Positions 26,099 through 33,855 of a stretch of DNA of 64,000 nucleotides are shown in pieces. The stretch is taken from contig NZ_JAJJMO010000001.1 of the NCBI RefSeq assembly GCF_020905345.1, positions 4,402,001 through 4,466,000 on the forward strand, given 5' to 3'. The stretch is from Flavobacterium pisciphilum. GTDB taxonomy: Bacteria > Bacteroidota > Bacteroidia > Flavobacteriales > Flavobacteriaceae. The notes beneath the pieces are model-generated. The model was not told the DNA's origin and did not search any database. It saw only the letters and a program-made list of their open reading frames with translations. The stretch's first letter is position 1; each line of letters starts with the position of its first letter. Position numbers and translations under genes: made by a program.

Positions 26099-26965
26099 TT
26101 GAATAAAGAAATTAAGATTATCGAATGCCCACGAGATGCCATGCAAGGTATCAAAACATTTATTCCTACTAAGAATAAGGTTTCTTATATCCAGTCTTTA
26201 TTGCGGGTAGGCTTTGACACCATTGACTTTGGGAGTTTTGTCTCTCCAAAAGCAATACCTCAAATGCAAGATACAGCAGAGGTTTTGGCACAATTAGATT
26301 TGTCGCAAACCACCAGTAAACTGTTAGCAATTATAGCAAATACAAAGGGAGCAGAAATAGCTTCAGAGCACAAAGAGATTCAATATTTAGGGTTTCCATT
26401 TTCGATTTCAGAGAATTTTCAAATGCGAAATACGCATAAAACTATAGCCGAATCGATAATTACACTTCAAGAAATATTAGAAATAGCTGATAAAAAGAAC
26501 AAAGAGGTAATAACTTATCTTTCAATGGGATTTGGAAATCCATATGGAGATCCTTGGAACGTTGAGATAGTTGGAGAATGGACAGAGAGACTCTCTAAAA
26601 TGGGAGTGAAAACACTTTCTCTTTCAGATACAGTAGGAAGTTCAACGCCAGATATTATCACTTATCTATTTTCGAATCTAATTGCACAATATCCCAAAAT
26701 AGAGTTTGGTGCGCACTTGCATACCACACCTAGCACTTGGTTTGAGAAAATAGATGCAGCTTTTCATGCAGGTTGTCACCGTTTTGATGGGGCGATTCAG
26801 GGTTTTGGAGGATGTCCGATGGCAACAGACAAGTTAACAGGGAATATGCCAACAGAAAAAATGGTATCCTACTTTACGGCGCAAAAGCAAAATACAAATA
26901 TAAGGGCGATGAGTTTTGAAAGTGCTTATAATGAAGCCTCAAAACTGTTTGGTGCTTATCATTAA
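26099..26965 (+). CDS. hydroxymethylglutaryl-CoA lyase
   Basis: HMG-CoA lyase splits HMG-CoA into acetyl-CoA and acetoacetate in leucine breakdown. The 288-aa TIM-barrel protein begins IKIIECPRDAMQGIKTFIPT, with the catalytic Arg and Asp of the family (PRD), and has GFDTIDFGSFVSPKAIPQM, LSDTVGSS, FGAHLHTTP with metal-binding His residues, and GAIQGFGGCPMATDKLTGNMPTE with the signature Cys. The start is TTG at 26099; the first ATG would remove the catalytic strand. It stands alone here, apart from other leucine genes. Confidence 0.92.
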   Translation: MNKEIKIIECPRDAMQGIKTFIPTKNKVSYIQSLLRVGFDTIDFGSFVSPKAIPQMQDTAEVLAQLDLSQTTSKLLAIIANTKGAEIASEHKEIQYLGFPFSISENFQMRNTHKTIAESIITLQEILEIADKKNKEVITYLSMGFGNPYGDPWNVEIVGEWTERLSKMGVKTLSLSDTVGSSTPDIITYLFSNLIAQYPKIEFGAHLHTTPSTWFEKIDAAFHAGCHRFDGAIQGFGGCPMATDKLTGNMPTEKMVSYFTAQKQNTNIRAMSFESAYNEASKLFGAYH

Positions 26966-27009
26966 GTAAATATTAATTTTTATATATAATAAGTAATAAT
27001 TAAAATCCG

Positions 27010-27042
27010 TTGTTAGCACTATATTAAACTAAAATAATTTTG
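27010..27042 (+). promoter_or_regulatory. promoter abutting the start codon of the 183-aa lipoprotein gene
   Basis: TTG at 27010-27012 and TAATTTTG at 27035-27042 are 22 nt apart, a full -33/-7 promoter. The ATG at 27045 begins 2 nt after the -7 element, so the mRNA would be leaderless or nearly so. Confidence 0.6.
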
Positions 27043-27044
27043 CA

Positions 27045-27596
27045 ATGAAATCATACCCCCATAATAGGTTTCTTAGGCTAATAATTGTTGCGATATTGTT
27101 TTGTTCGTGTGCGAGCGATTTAGATTTTGAACAAACTAAAGATCTTACATTAGAACCTGTTTTTGTTGCCAATTTAACTTATTTTGATGTTAAGGCAAAT
27201 CAATTTGTTGACAATGGAACTGAGCAAGATGTTTTTTTTGATGTACAAGATTTCGATGTGTTTGGGGATCGTTTTTTTAGAGACAATTTAAGGAAAGCGG
27301 AGTTCAATTTTGAAATAGAAAATACAATACAACGAGCTTATATTGTTGACTTTGTTTTTTTAGATGAAAACAATCAGGTTGTACATGATACAAAAATAAA
27401 TGTCCCAGCTTATGCAAACACGCCAAATATTGTAAAATATACCGATGTTTTCGAAAATGAATCGCTAGATTCATTAAAAAAATCTGTCAAGCTTGAGATA
27501 AGAGTCATGATGCTGGCAGGAATCCCATTAACAGCAGATAGTCCAGGGAATTTAAAATTACGTTCAGGAGCTACCTTATACTTCGAAATAAAATGA
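27045..27596 (+). CDS. hypothetical lipoprotein
   Basis: The 183-aa protein has a lipoprotein signal peptide (hydrophobic LRLIIVAILFCSCAS, residues 10-24, lipidated Cys near 20-22). The mature part is beta-rich, with NLTYFDVKANQFVDNG and LRKAEFNFEIENTIQRAYIVDFVFLDENNQVVHD. I do not recognise a named domain. It overlaps the DUF5723 barrel gene by 4 nt (ATGA), so the lipoprotein is probably a partner of that outer-membrane protein. The only start that keeps the signal peptide is ATG 27045. Confidence 0.8.
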   Translation: MKSYPHNRFLRLIIVAILFCSCASDLDFEQTKDLTLEPVFVANLTYFDVKANQFVDNGTEQDVFFDVQDFDVFGDRFFRDNLRKAEFNFEIENTIQRAYIVDFVFLDENNQVVHDTKINVPAYANTPNIVKYTDVFENESLDSLKKSVKLEIRVMMLAGIPLTADSPGNLKLRSGATLYFEIK

Positions 27597-28993
27597 GAAA
27601 AATTTATCTGATTTTGTTGTTGGTGGTAAGTCTTTCTGGATTAGCGCAGAACAAGCAGGTTTTGTATAACTTTACCTCAGTTCCGCAATCATTACTTGTA
27701 AATCCTGGTGCAGATGTTTCTTATAAGTATTATTTTGGAATCCCATTATTGTCGGGTATCTCAGTAAATATTGGTTCGAGTAGTTTTTCTGCTTATGATT
27801 TGTTTGCAAATAATGGAGTTGATTTTAATACTAAATTGAGAAATGCAGTAAATAAAGCGTCCAAAAATGATATCGTTTCAGTTAATGAGCAAATCGAATT
27901 ATTTTCAGGAGGATTTAAGCTTGGAGGGCTTGAAAATAAAGGATATCTTTCATTTGGAGTATATCAAGAAGCTGACTTTTTTATGTATGTGCCTAAAGAT
28001 TTAGCACTGTTGGCGTTAGATGGGAATCAAAAATATATCGGAAAATCATTCGACCTAAGCCAGTTAAGTGTTAGGGCTGAGGTGCTTTCAGTTTTTCATG
28101 TGGGGTATCATAAAAAAATAAATGATAAGCTAGTTTTAGGAGGAAGAGCCAAGTTGTATTCAAGTGGATTAAATGCAACTTCAACCAAAAATTCAGGATA
28201 TATTTATACAGGAATGTCGAATACAACAATGTATAACCAAATAATTTCTTCTAATTTAGAGCTGAAATCCTCTGGAATTGCAGAATATCTTGAGGATGAT
28301 TATAATGGGAGTATAGCTTCAGATATTGCACACAAAACTTTTCTGGGTGGAAATTATGGAATTGGTTTTGATGCGGGGATAACCTATTATCCTAAAAAGA
28401 ATATTCAGCTTACCGCAAGTGTTATCGACGTTGGTTTTATTCGACATAGCAAAGAAGTCGAAAATCTTACTTATAAAGGGTATTATCAATATGAGGGAGT
28501 GAATCCAAATTTCACCAATCCTGATAAGCCAGAAAATGTATTTGATGAATTTGAAGCGGCAATTCCAAGAGATACTTTATATAATAAATATACCACTTGG
28601 CGCCCAGTTAAATTTAATTCCTCAATTCAATATTCTTTTGGTAAAGATAGGTTAGATGAAGAATGCAATTGTAAGTCAAACAGAGAAACTGAATATCTCA
28701 ATGGCGTTGGTGCCCAGTTGTTTGTAATGTCAACGCCTAGAACGCCGTTGGTTGCACTAACAGCTTTTTATAGACGTACGCTTTTCCAAAATTTACAAGT
28801 AAAAGCAACTTACACAGTGGATTCCTATACTTCAAAGAACATAGGATTTGGGCTTTCAACCACTCTTGGGAAGTTTAATTTATATGCCATGATCGATAAT
28901 ATTCTGGAATATAGAGATGTCACTAAAGCCAACAGTGCTACATTTCAATTTGGCTTAAATTTTATTTTCAAAGAAAATTCTGAATACAATTAA
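27593..28993 (+). CDS. DUF5723 family outer-membrane beta-barrel protein
   Basis: The 466-aa protein has a signal peptide (IYLILLLVVSLSGLAQ) and begins its mature part QVLYNFTSVPQSLLVNPGA, the DUF5723 signature. The rest alternates beta strands ending in aromatic residues (GGRAKLYSSGLNA, VKATYTVDSYTSKNIGFGLSTTLGKFNLYAMIDNIL), and the chain ends FQFGLNFIF, a typical outer-membrane barrel end. Function unknown, though related PorV/SprF-like barrels work with type IX secretion. It is translationally coupled to the lipoprotein gene upstream. Confidence 0.87.
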   Translation: MRKIYLILLLVVSLSGLAQNKQVLYNFTSVPQSLLVNPGADVSYKYYFGIPLLSGISVNIGSSSFSAYDLFANNGVDFNTKLRNAVNKASKNDIVSVNEQIELFSGGFKLGGLENKGYLSFGVYQEADFFMYVPKDLALLALDGNQKYIGKSFDLSQLSVRAEVLSVFHVGYHKKINDKLVLGGRAKLYSSGLNATSTKNSGYIYTGMSNTTMYNQIISSNLELKSSGIAEYLEDDYNGSIASDIAHKTFLGGNYGIGFDAGITYYPKKNIQLTASVIDVGFIRHSKEVENLTYKGYYQYEGVNPNFTNPDKPENVFDEFEAAIPRDTLYNKYTTWRPVKFNSSIQYSFGKDRLDEECNCKSNRETEYLNGVGAQLFVMSTPRTPLVALTAFYRRTLFQNLQVKATYTVDSYTSKNIGFGLSTTLGKFNLYAMIDNILEYRDVTKANSATFQFGLNFIFKENSEYN

Positions 28994-29236
28994 GTTATTT
29001 TTTTATTAGAAGCTAATCCAGTTATTCACTACAAATAAAATTCAGTGAACTCAGCTGAGAATAGAAACAATGTGAAGTAATCTTTATATTTTAAAGAAAA
29101 AAATAAAAGATTTTCGTTGCTATCTGGGCTAGGGTAGTAGTGGTTTAATGGTGTTTTTTAATAGTAATTGGATGCTATAATTTATAGTAGCAAAAAATTA
29201 TAAAAGGCATAAAGTGAATGTTTTCAATTTATTTAC

Positions 29237-29244
29237 TATATTTG
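29237..29244 (+). promoter_or_regulatory. -7 element of the guaB promoter (TATATTTG)
   Basis: TATATTTGCAC is a perfect TAnnTTTG-CA element. It lies 27 nt before ATG 29271 and excludes the upstream in-frame start at 29214. Confidence 0.7.
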
Positions 29245-29270
29245 CACGCAATTCAACTAGAAATTGCACC

Positions 29271-30743
29271 ATGAAAGCACACAACTCCAAGATTATCGGC
29301 GAAGGTTTAACTTACGACGATGTATTATTAGTACCTAACTACTCGAATGTGCTTCCTCGCGAAGTGAGTATCAAATCAAAATTTTCTCGTAATATAACAC
29401 TGAACGTTCCAATCGTATCTGCTGCTATGGATACTGTTACCGAAAGTGCAATGGCAATTGCTATGGCACAAGAAGGAGGAATAGGTGTTTTACATAAAAA
29501 CATGACTATCGAGCAACAAGCTGGAAAAGTACGTAAAGTAAAACGTGCTGAGTCAGGAATGATCATTGATCCAGTTACTTTACCATTAAGTTCTACAATT
29601 GCCGATGCTAAAATGGCAATGAAAGAATTCGGAATTGGTGGAATTCCAATTGTTGACGAAAACAGAATCCTTAAAGGTATTGTTACCAATCGTGACTTAC
29701 GTTTCGAAAAAAATGGAACAAGACCAATTGTTGAGGTTATGACAAGCCAAAATTTGGTAACAGTAGCCGAAGGAACTTCACTAGAACAAGCCGAAGTAGT
29801 TTTACAAGGACACAAAATAGAAAAATTACCAGTTGTTAATGCAAACTACGAACTAGTTGGATTAATTACTTTTAGAGATATCACTAAACTTACGTTAAAA
29901 CCAATTGCAAATAAAGATGTTTACGGACGTTTACGCGTTGCGGCTGCAATTGGAGTAACGGGTGATGCAGTTCAAAGAGCCGAAGCACTTGTAAGTGCAG
30001 GTGTTGATGCAATTATTATCGATACAGCACACGGACATACTGAGGGTGTTGTAAATGTATTAAAAGAAGTAAAAAGCAAATTTCCAGGTATCGATGTTAT
30101 CGTAGGAAATATTGCAACTCCTGAGGCTGCTAAATATTTAGTAGACAACGGTGCTGATGGAGTAAAAGTAGGTATCGGACCAGGTTCAATCTGTACAACT
30201 CGTATTGTAGCAGGAGTTGGTTTTCCACAATTCTCAGCAGTATTAGAAGTTGCTGCAGCAATAAAAGGAACTGGTGTACCAGTAATTGCTGATGGTGGAA
30301 TACGTTATACAGGAGATATTCCTAAAGCTATTGCTGCTGGAGCTGACTGTGTTATGTTAGGGTCATTATTAGCAGGAACAAAAGAATCTCCGGGAGAAAC
30401 TATCATCTTTGAAGGAAGAAAATTCAAATCTTACCGCGGAATGGGTTCAGTAGAAGCGATGGAAGGTGGATCAAAAGATCGTTATTTTCAAGATGTTGAA
30501 GACGATGTTAAGAAATTAGTTCCAGAAGGAATTGTAGGTCGTGTTCCTTATAAAGGAGAATTAAACGAAAGTATGCTTCAATTCATTGGTGGACTTCGTG
30601 CAGGAATGGGATACTGTGGTTCAAAAGATATTCCAACATTGCAAGAGTCAGGACGTTTTGTTAGAATCACATCTAGTGGAATCACTGAAAGTCATCCTCA
30701 TAATGTTACAATTACTAAAGAAGCTCCAAATTATTCAAGATAA
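29271..30743 (+). CDS. guaB: inosine-5'-monophosphate dehydrogenase
   Basis: GuaB oxidises IMP to XMP with NAD+, the committed step to GMP. The 490-aa product begins [15 protein letters not shown] and contains two CBS domains at about residues 95-205 ([35 protein letters not shown]), the phosphate-binding [17 protein letters not shown] with the catalytic Cys near residue 305, the [11 protein letters not shown] block, and the flap motif GRVPYKGEL. The promoter position decides the start at 29271. A strong terminator follows. Confidence 0.97.
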   Translation: MKAHNSKIIGEGLTYDDVLLVPNYSNVLPREVSIKSKFSRNITLNVPIVSAAMDTVTESAMAIAMAQEGGIGVLHKNMTIEQQAGKVRKVKRAESGMIIDPVTLPLSSTIADAKMAMKEFGIGGIPIVDENRILKGIVTNRDLRFEKNGTRPIVEVMTSQNLVTVAEGTSLEQAEVVLQGHKIEKLPVVNANYELVGLITFRDITKLTLKPIANKDVYGRLRVAAAIGVTGDAVQRAEALVSAGVDAIIIDTAHGHTEGVVNVLKEVKSKFPGIDVIVGNIATPEAAKYLVDNGADGVKVGIGPGSICTTRIVAGVGFPQFSAVLEVAAAIKGTGVPVIADGGIRYTGDIPKAIAAGADCVMLGSLLAGTKESPGETIIFEGRKFKSYRGMGSVEAMEGGSKDRYFQDVEDDVKKLVPEGIVGRVPYKGELNESMLQFIGGLRAGMGYCGSKDIPTLQESGRFVRITSSGITESHPHNVTITKEAPNYSR

Positions 30744-30766
30744 TAATAGAGTTCCTATATAAAAGC

Positions 30767-30800
30767 AAAGGCGTAAGAGTTAAATCTTACGCCTTTTTTG
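30767..30800. terminator. terminator after guaB
   Basis: AAAGGCGTAAGA and TCTTACGCCTTT form a 12-bp perfect stem with a 6-nt loop and a following T run. The hairpin overlaps the 3' end of the minus-strand 146-aa gene, so it may serve both strands. Confidence 0.85.
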
Positions 30801-31203
30801 TTATTTCTTCGAGTATAGTATTGTGTAGGGTGTTTGCTTCCAGTTCATTTAGAATCTTTTTGTGATAAGCAAATGTCACTTTTCTAATAGCATCGTTGTT
30901 AGGTTTTGTAAATATCCATTGGATTAATTTACTAATTCCGGAAGGAGTAATTATTCCAGAATCATTTTCAAATTTTGGACATTCTAAATAAATTCTTCCT
31001 TTATCTCGATATAATTCGAGTGCTACAAATCTTTTTTCTGTATTTTGATCTAAGCCATACAAAATGCTGAAAATTTGGTTTTTTGCGATTATTTTTATTT
31101 GGTTTCCGTCAAATGTAGTTTGGTCGTATTCATAAAATACCCACCAAAAATAAGTTTTAAAATCTACTGTAATTTTACGTTTTCCTTTTTTGCTTATAGC
31201 CAT
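30787..31203 (-). CDS. hypothetical protein (MAISKKGKRK family)
   Basis: The 138-aa protein starts MAISKKGKRKITVDFKTYFWW and continues with FYEYD-like and QIKIIAKNQIFSILYGLDQ strands. No signal peptide or known catalytic motif is visible. I recognise the opening as that of a small hypothetical family common in Flavobacteria, function unknown. An in-frame ATG eight codons upstream (31227) exists but looks non-conserved. The 3' end lies within the guaB terminator on the other strand. Confidence 0.65.
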   Translation of the reverse strand: MAISKKGKRKITVDFKTYFWWVFYEYDQTTFDGNQIKIIAKNQIFSILYGLDQNTEKRFVALELYRDKGRIYLECPKFENDSGIITPSGISKLIQWIFTKPNNDAIRKVTFAYHKKILNELEANTLHNTILEEITKKA

Positions 31204-31291
31204 AATAAAAGTCTTTCTTACAAACATAAGTCTTTAGTTCTTAATGTAAGTGAAATGCCTCTAGATTAAGATTCAGGGGCTTTTGTGTGTT

Positions 31292-31873
31292 TTAAATCAA
31301 TCCTTTTATTTTTGCATGTTGTAATAGTAAGATTGTTTTAGCATCTTTTATTTCGCCAGTTGTAATCATTGTATATGCTTCGTCAAAAGTCATTTCTAGC
31401 ACTTCAATATTTTCATTTTCGATGTCAAGCCCACCACCTTCGCTAACTTTCATGCTTTCATCATATTCGCCTGTAAATAAATATAGAATTTCAGTTACAG
31501 ATCCGGGTGACATATAGGTTTCGATTACTTTATCTACATTTTTTAAGCGATACCCAGTTTCTTCTTCGGTTTCTCTGATGATGCATTCTTTTGGGTTGTC
31601 TTTGTCTAAAAGCCCTGCGCAAACTTCAATCATCATCCCGGATTCATTTCCGTTAAGGTAAGTGGGCATACGAAACTGTCTAGTAAGTACTACGGTTTTC
31701 TTCTTGGAATTATAAAGTAATATTGCTGCTCCGTTTCCTCGGTCGTATACTTCTCGGCTGTGAGTTTCTAGTGCTCCATTATTCTTCTGGTAATCAAAAG
31801 TCACTTTGTTTAATGTGTACCAATTGTTAGATAATAACTTTGTTTCGGTTATTTTTATTTTAGGATTACTCAT
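31292..31873 (-). CDS. NUDIX hydrolase, NudK-like GDP-mannose pyrophosphatase
   Basis: The 193-aa protein carries a complete Nudix box, G-x5-E-x7-REUXEEXGU, read as GLLDKDNPKECIIRETEEETGY near residues 80-101. The context MSNPKIKITETKLLSNNWYTLNKV, RQFRMPTYLN and YMSPGSVTEILYLFTGEY is that of NudK/ADP-ribose-pyrophosphatase-like enzymes, which hydrolyse GDP-mannose or ADP-ribose. I start it at ATG 31873 rather than 31894 because the extra seven residues look non-conserved. The purA terminator lies immediately upstream, so the gene has its own promoter. Confidence 0.88.
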   Translation of the reverse strand: MSNPKIKITETKLLSNNWYTLNKVTFDYQKNNGALETHSREVYDRGNGAAILLYNSKKKTVVLTRQFRMPTYLNGNESGMMIEVCAGLLDKDNPKECIIRETEEETGYRLKNVDKVIETYMSPGSVTEILYLFTGEYDESMKVSEGGGLDIENENIEVLEMTFDEAYTMITTGEIKDAKTILLLQHAKIKGLI

Positions 31874-31892
31874 ATATAAATATTTTTTTGGC

Positions 31893-31922
31893 AAAAAAAA
31901 CGCTCTGTAATTCAGAGCGTTT
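31893..31922 (-). terminator. purA terminator
   Basis: AAACGCTCTG and CAGAGCGTTT form a 10-bp stem around TAATT. In the minus direction it is followed by a run of eight T, 8 nt after the purA stop codon. Confidence 0.88.
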
Positions 31923-31930
31923 AATGTTTT

Positions 31931-33202
31931 TTATTTAAGTATCGTTTGTTTTCTGTCTGGACCTACAGAAACAATTTTTATAGGTACTTCAACTTCTTTC
32001 TCGATAAACTCGATATATTCTTTTAATTCAGCTGGTAACTCATCATAAGTGGTCATTCCAGTTAAATCAGCTTGCCATCCTTTGAATTCTTTGTAAACGG
32101 GAGCTACATTTTCAGGCTCGATGTTATAAGGGAAGTGAGAGATGTTTTGTCCTTTGTAGTTGTATTCAGTACACACTTTTAAAGTTTCGAATCCTGAAAG
32201 AACGTCACCTTTCATCATCATTAATTGTGTAACACCATTTACTTGAACAGCATATTTTAATGCAACTAAGTCTAACCATCCACAACGTCTTTGTCTTCCT
32301 GTAACTGAACCAAATTCGTTTCCGATTTTTGCCATTGTAGCTCCAACTTCGTCAAAAAGTTCAGTTGGGAAAGGGCCACTTCCTACACGAGTTACGTATG
32401 CTTTGAAAATTCCGTAAACTTCTTTGATTTTGTTTGGCGCAATTCCTAAACCAGTACAAGCTCCAGCTGCAGTAGTGTTTGATGAAGTAACAAATGGATA
32501 TGTTCCAAAATCTACATCTAGTAAAGATCCTTGAGCACCTTCACATAAAATAGATTTACCTGCTTTTTGAGCTTGGTGCATGTATTCTTCACTATCAATA
32601 AAATCTAATTTTTTTAATTCTTCGATAGCTTCAAAGAATTCTTTTTCAAGTTCTGCTAAGTTATATTGAATAGCAACATCGTAAAAAGCAATCATAGCTT
32701 CGTGCTTGTCTGCTAGTGCTCTATAACGTTCTTTGAAATCTTCTAATTCGATATCCCCAACACGTAGGCCATTTCTACCCGTTTTGTCCATATAAGTTGG
32801 ACCAATACCTTTTAATGTAGAGCCAATTTTTGCTTTTCCTTTTGAAGCTTCAGAAGCTGCATCAAGTAAGCGGTGTGTTGGTAAAATTAAATGTGCTTTT
32901 CTAGATATAATTAATTTGCTTTTAATGTCTAAATTAAATTTCTCTAAGCCTTCAATTTCTTTTTGAAAAACCACAGGATCAATTACAACTCCATTACCGA
33001 TAATGTTAATAGACTTCTCGTGAAAAATTCCAGAAGGAATTGTTCTTAGAACATGTTTTATTCCGTCAAATTCTAAAGTGTGTCCTGCATTTGGCCCACC
33101 TTGAAAACGAGCAATAATGTCATAATTCGAGGTAAGAACGTCTACAATTTTTCCTTTACCTTCATCTCCCCATTGTAATCCTAGTAATAAATCTACGGTC
33201 AT
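31931..33202 (-). CDS. purA: adenylosuccinate synthetase
   Basis: PurA makes adenylosuccinate from IMP and aspartate with GTP. The 423-aa product shows the diagnostic blocks GLQWGDEGKGKIVD (P-loop-like, catalytic Asp), GGPNAGHT, IGSTLKGIGPTYMDK, EGAQGSLLDVDFGTYPFVTSSN, RVGSGPFPTEL and VTGRQRRCGWLD. It follows the Fur-family gene on the same strand after a 106-nt gap, but a terminator at its end and separate promoters make a joint operon uncertain. Confidence 0.97.
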   Translation of the reverse strand: MTVDLLLGLQWGDEGKGKIVDVLTSNYDIIARFQGGPNAGHTLEFDGIKHVLRTIPSGIFHEKSINIIGNGVVIDPVVFQKEIEGLEKFNLDIKSKLIISRKAHLILPTHRLLDAASEASKGKAKIGSTLKGIGPTYMDKTGRNGLRVGDIELEDFKERYRALADKHEAMIAFYDVAIQYNLAELEKEFFEAIEELKKLDFIDSEEYMHQAQKAGKSILCEGAQGSLLDVDFGTYPFVTSSNTTAAGACTGLGIAPNKIKEVYGIFKAYVTRVGSGPFPTELFDEVGATMAKIGNEFGSVTGRQRRCGWLDLVALKYAVQVNGVTQLMMMKGDVLSGFETLKVCTEYNYKGQNISHFPYNIEPENVAPVYKEFKGWQADLTGMTTYDELPAELKEYIEFIEKEVEVPIKIVSVGPDRKQTILK

Positions 33203-33308
33203 TCTGTTTTTAATTTTAATTGGCGAGGTGTTTTTTTTGTACCCGCACAGATTAATTAGTTGTGTCTATTTTATTTAAATATTTTCAAGAACAATCTTTG
33301 TAGATCGT

Positions 33309-33764
33309 CTATTTTTGTTTTTTGTTTCCGTAAAAATATAAGGAATGATTCGTAATTTCGATATCAAATATTTCTTCGATTGTTTTTTTTATGGTCTGAA
33401 TTCTAGGATCGCAAAATTCGATTACCTCACCTGAATCAGTCATAATGATATGATCGTGTTGTTTATCAAAATACGATTTCTCGTAATAGGCTTGATTTTG
33501 CCCAAATTGATGCTTACGAACTAAAGCACAATCTAATAGTAACTCTATCGTGTTGTATAGAGTTGCTCTACTTACACGATAATTTTTGTTTTTCATTTTG
33601 ATATACAAGTTTTCAATATCAAAGTGTTCTTCACTATCGTATATTTCCTGAAGTATAGCATAACGTTCAGGAGTTTTACGATGGCCTTTTTGCTCAAGAT
33701 ATAATGTAAAAACATTTTTTACAATTTCTTGATTTTTGTTGTTGTCAGTTGAAATGAGTGTCAT
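33309..33764 (-). CDS. Fur family transcriptional regulator
   Basis: The 151-aa regulator has a winged helix ([38 protein letters not shown]) and the Fur metal domain ([35 protein letters not shown]). The usual C-x2-C of the structural zinc site is replaced by M and S ([10 protein letters not shown]), with a single Cys in EFCDP. This pattern is common in Flavobacteria as far as I recall. The reported frame can begin at TTG 33773, but that overlaps the -7 element TATCTTTG (33771-33778), so ATG 33764 is the start and the mRNA nearly leaderless. It probably senses iron, zinc or peroxide; which cannot be told. Confidence 0.87.
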   Translation of the reverse strand: MTLISTDNNKNQEIVKNVFTLYLEQKGHRKTPERYAILQEIYDSEEHFDIENLYIKMKNKNYRVSRATLYNTIELLLDCALVRKHQFGQNQAYYEKSYFDKQHDHIIMTDSGEVIEFCDPRIQTIKKTIEEIFDIEITNHSLYFYGNKKQK

Positions 33765-33770
33765 ATCCTG

Positions 33771-33778
33771 CAAAGATA
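33771..33778 (-). promoter_or_regulatory. -7 element of the Fur-family gene (TATCTTTG)
   Basis: On the minus strand TATCTTTGCAGG matches TAnnTTTG. The ATG follows 6 nt after it, so a leaderless or very short 5' UTR is implied. Confidence 0.55.
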
Positions 33779-33855
33779 ATTTATTATTTTAAATGAATAA
33801 AAGTTTCCTGTTTAAAGTTTCACATTCAAATGTTTAATCCTAAAAATTCAGGGAC

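Noticed and set aside
29214..29270. Extended start of guaB
   Set aside because: It lies upstream of and across the TATATTTG promoter element; the family begins at MKAHNSK.
31240..31285. GCCTCT...AGGGGC hairpin between the 146-aa gene and nudK, as a terminator
   Set aside because: The stem has a mismatch and wobbles, and in the only orientation with a T run no gene lies upstream.
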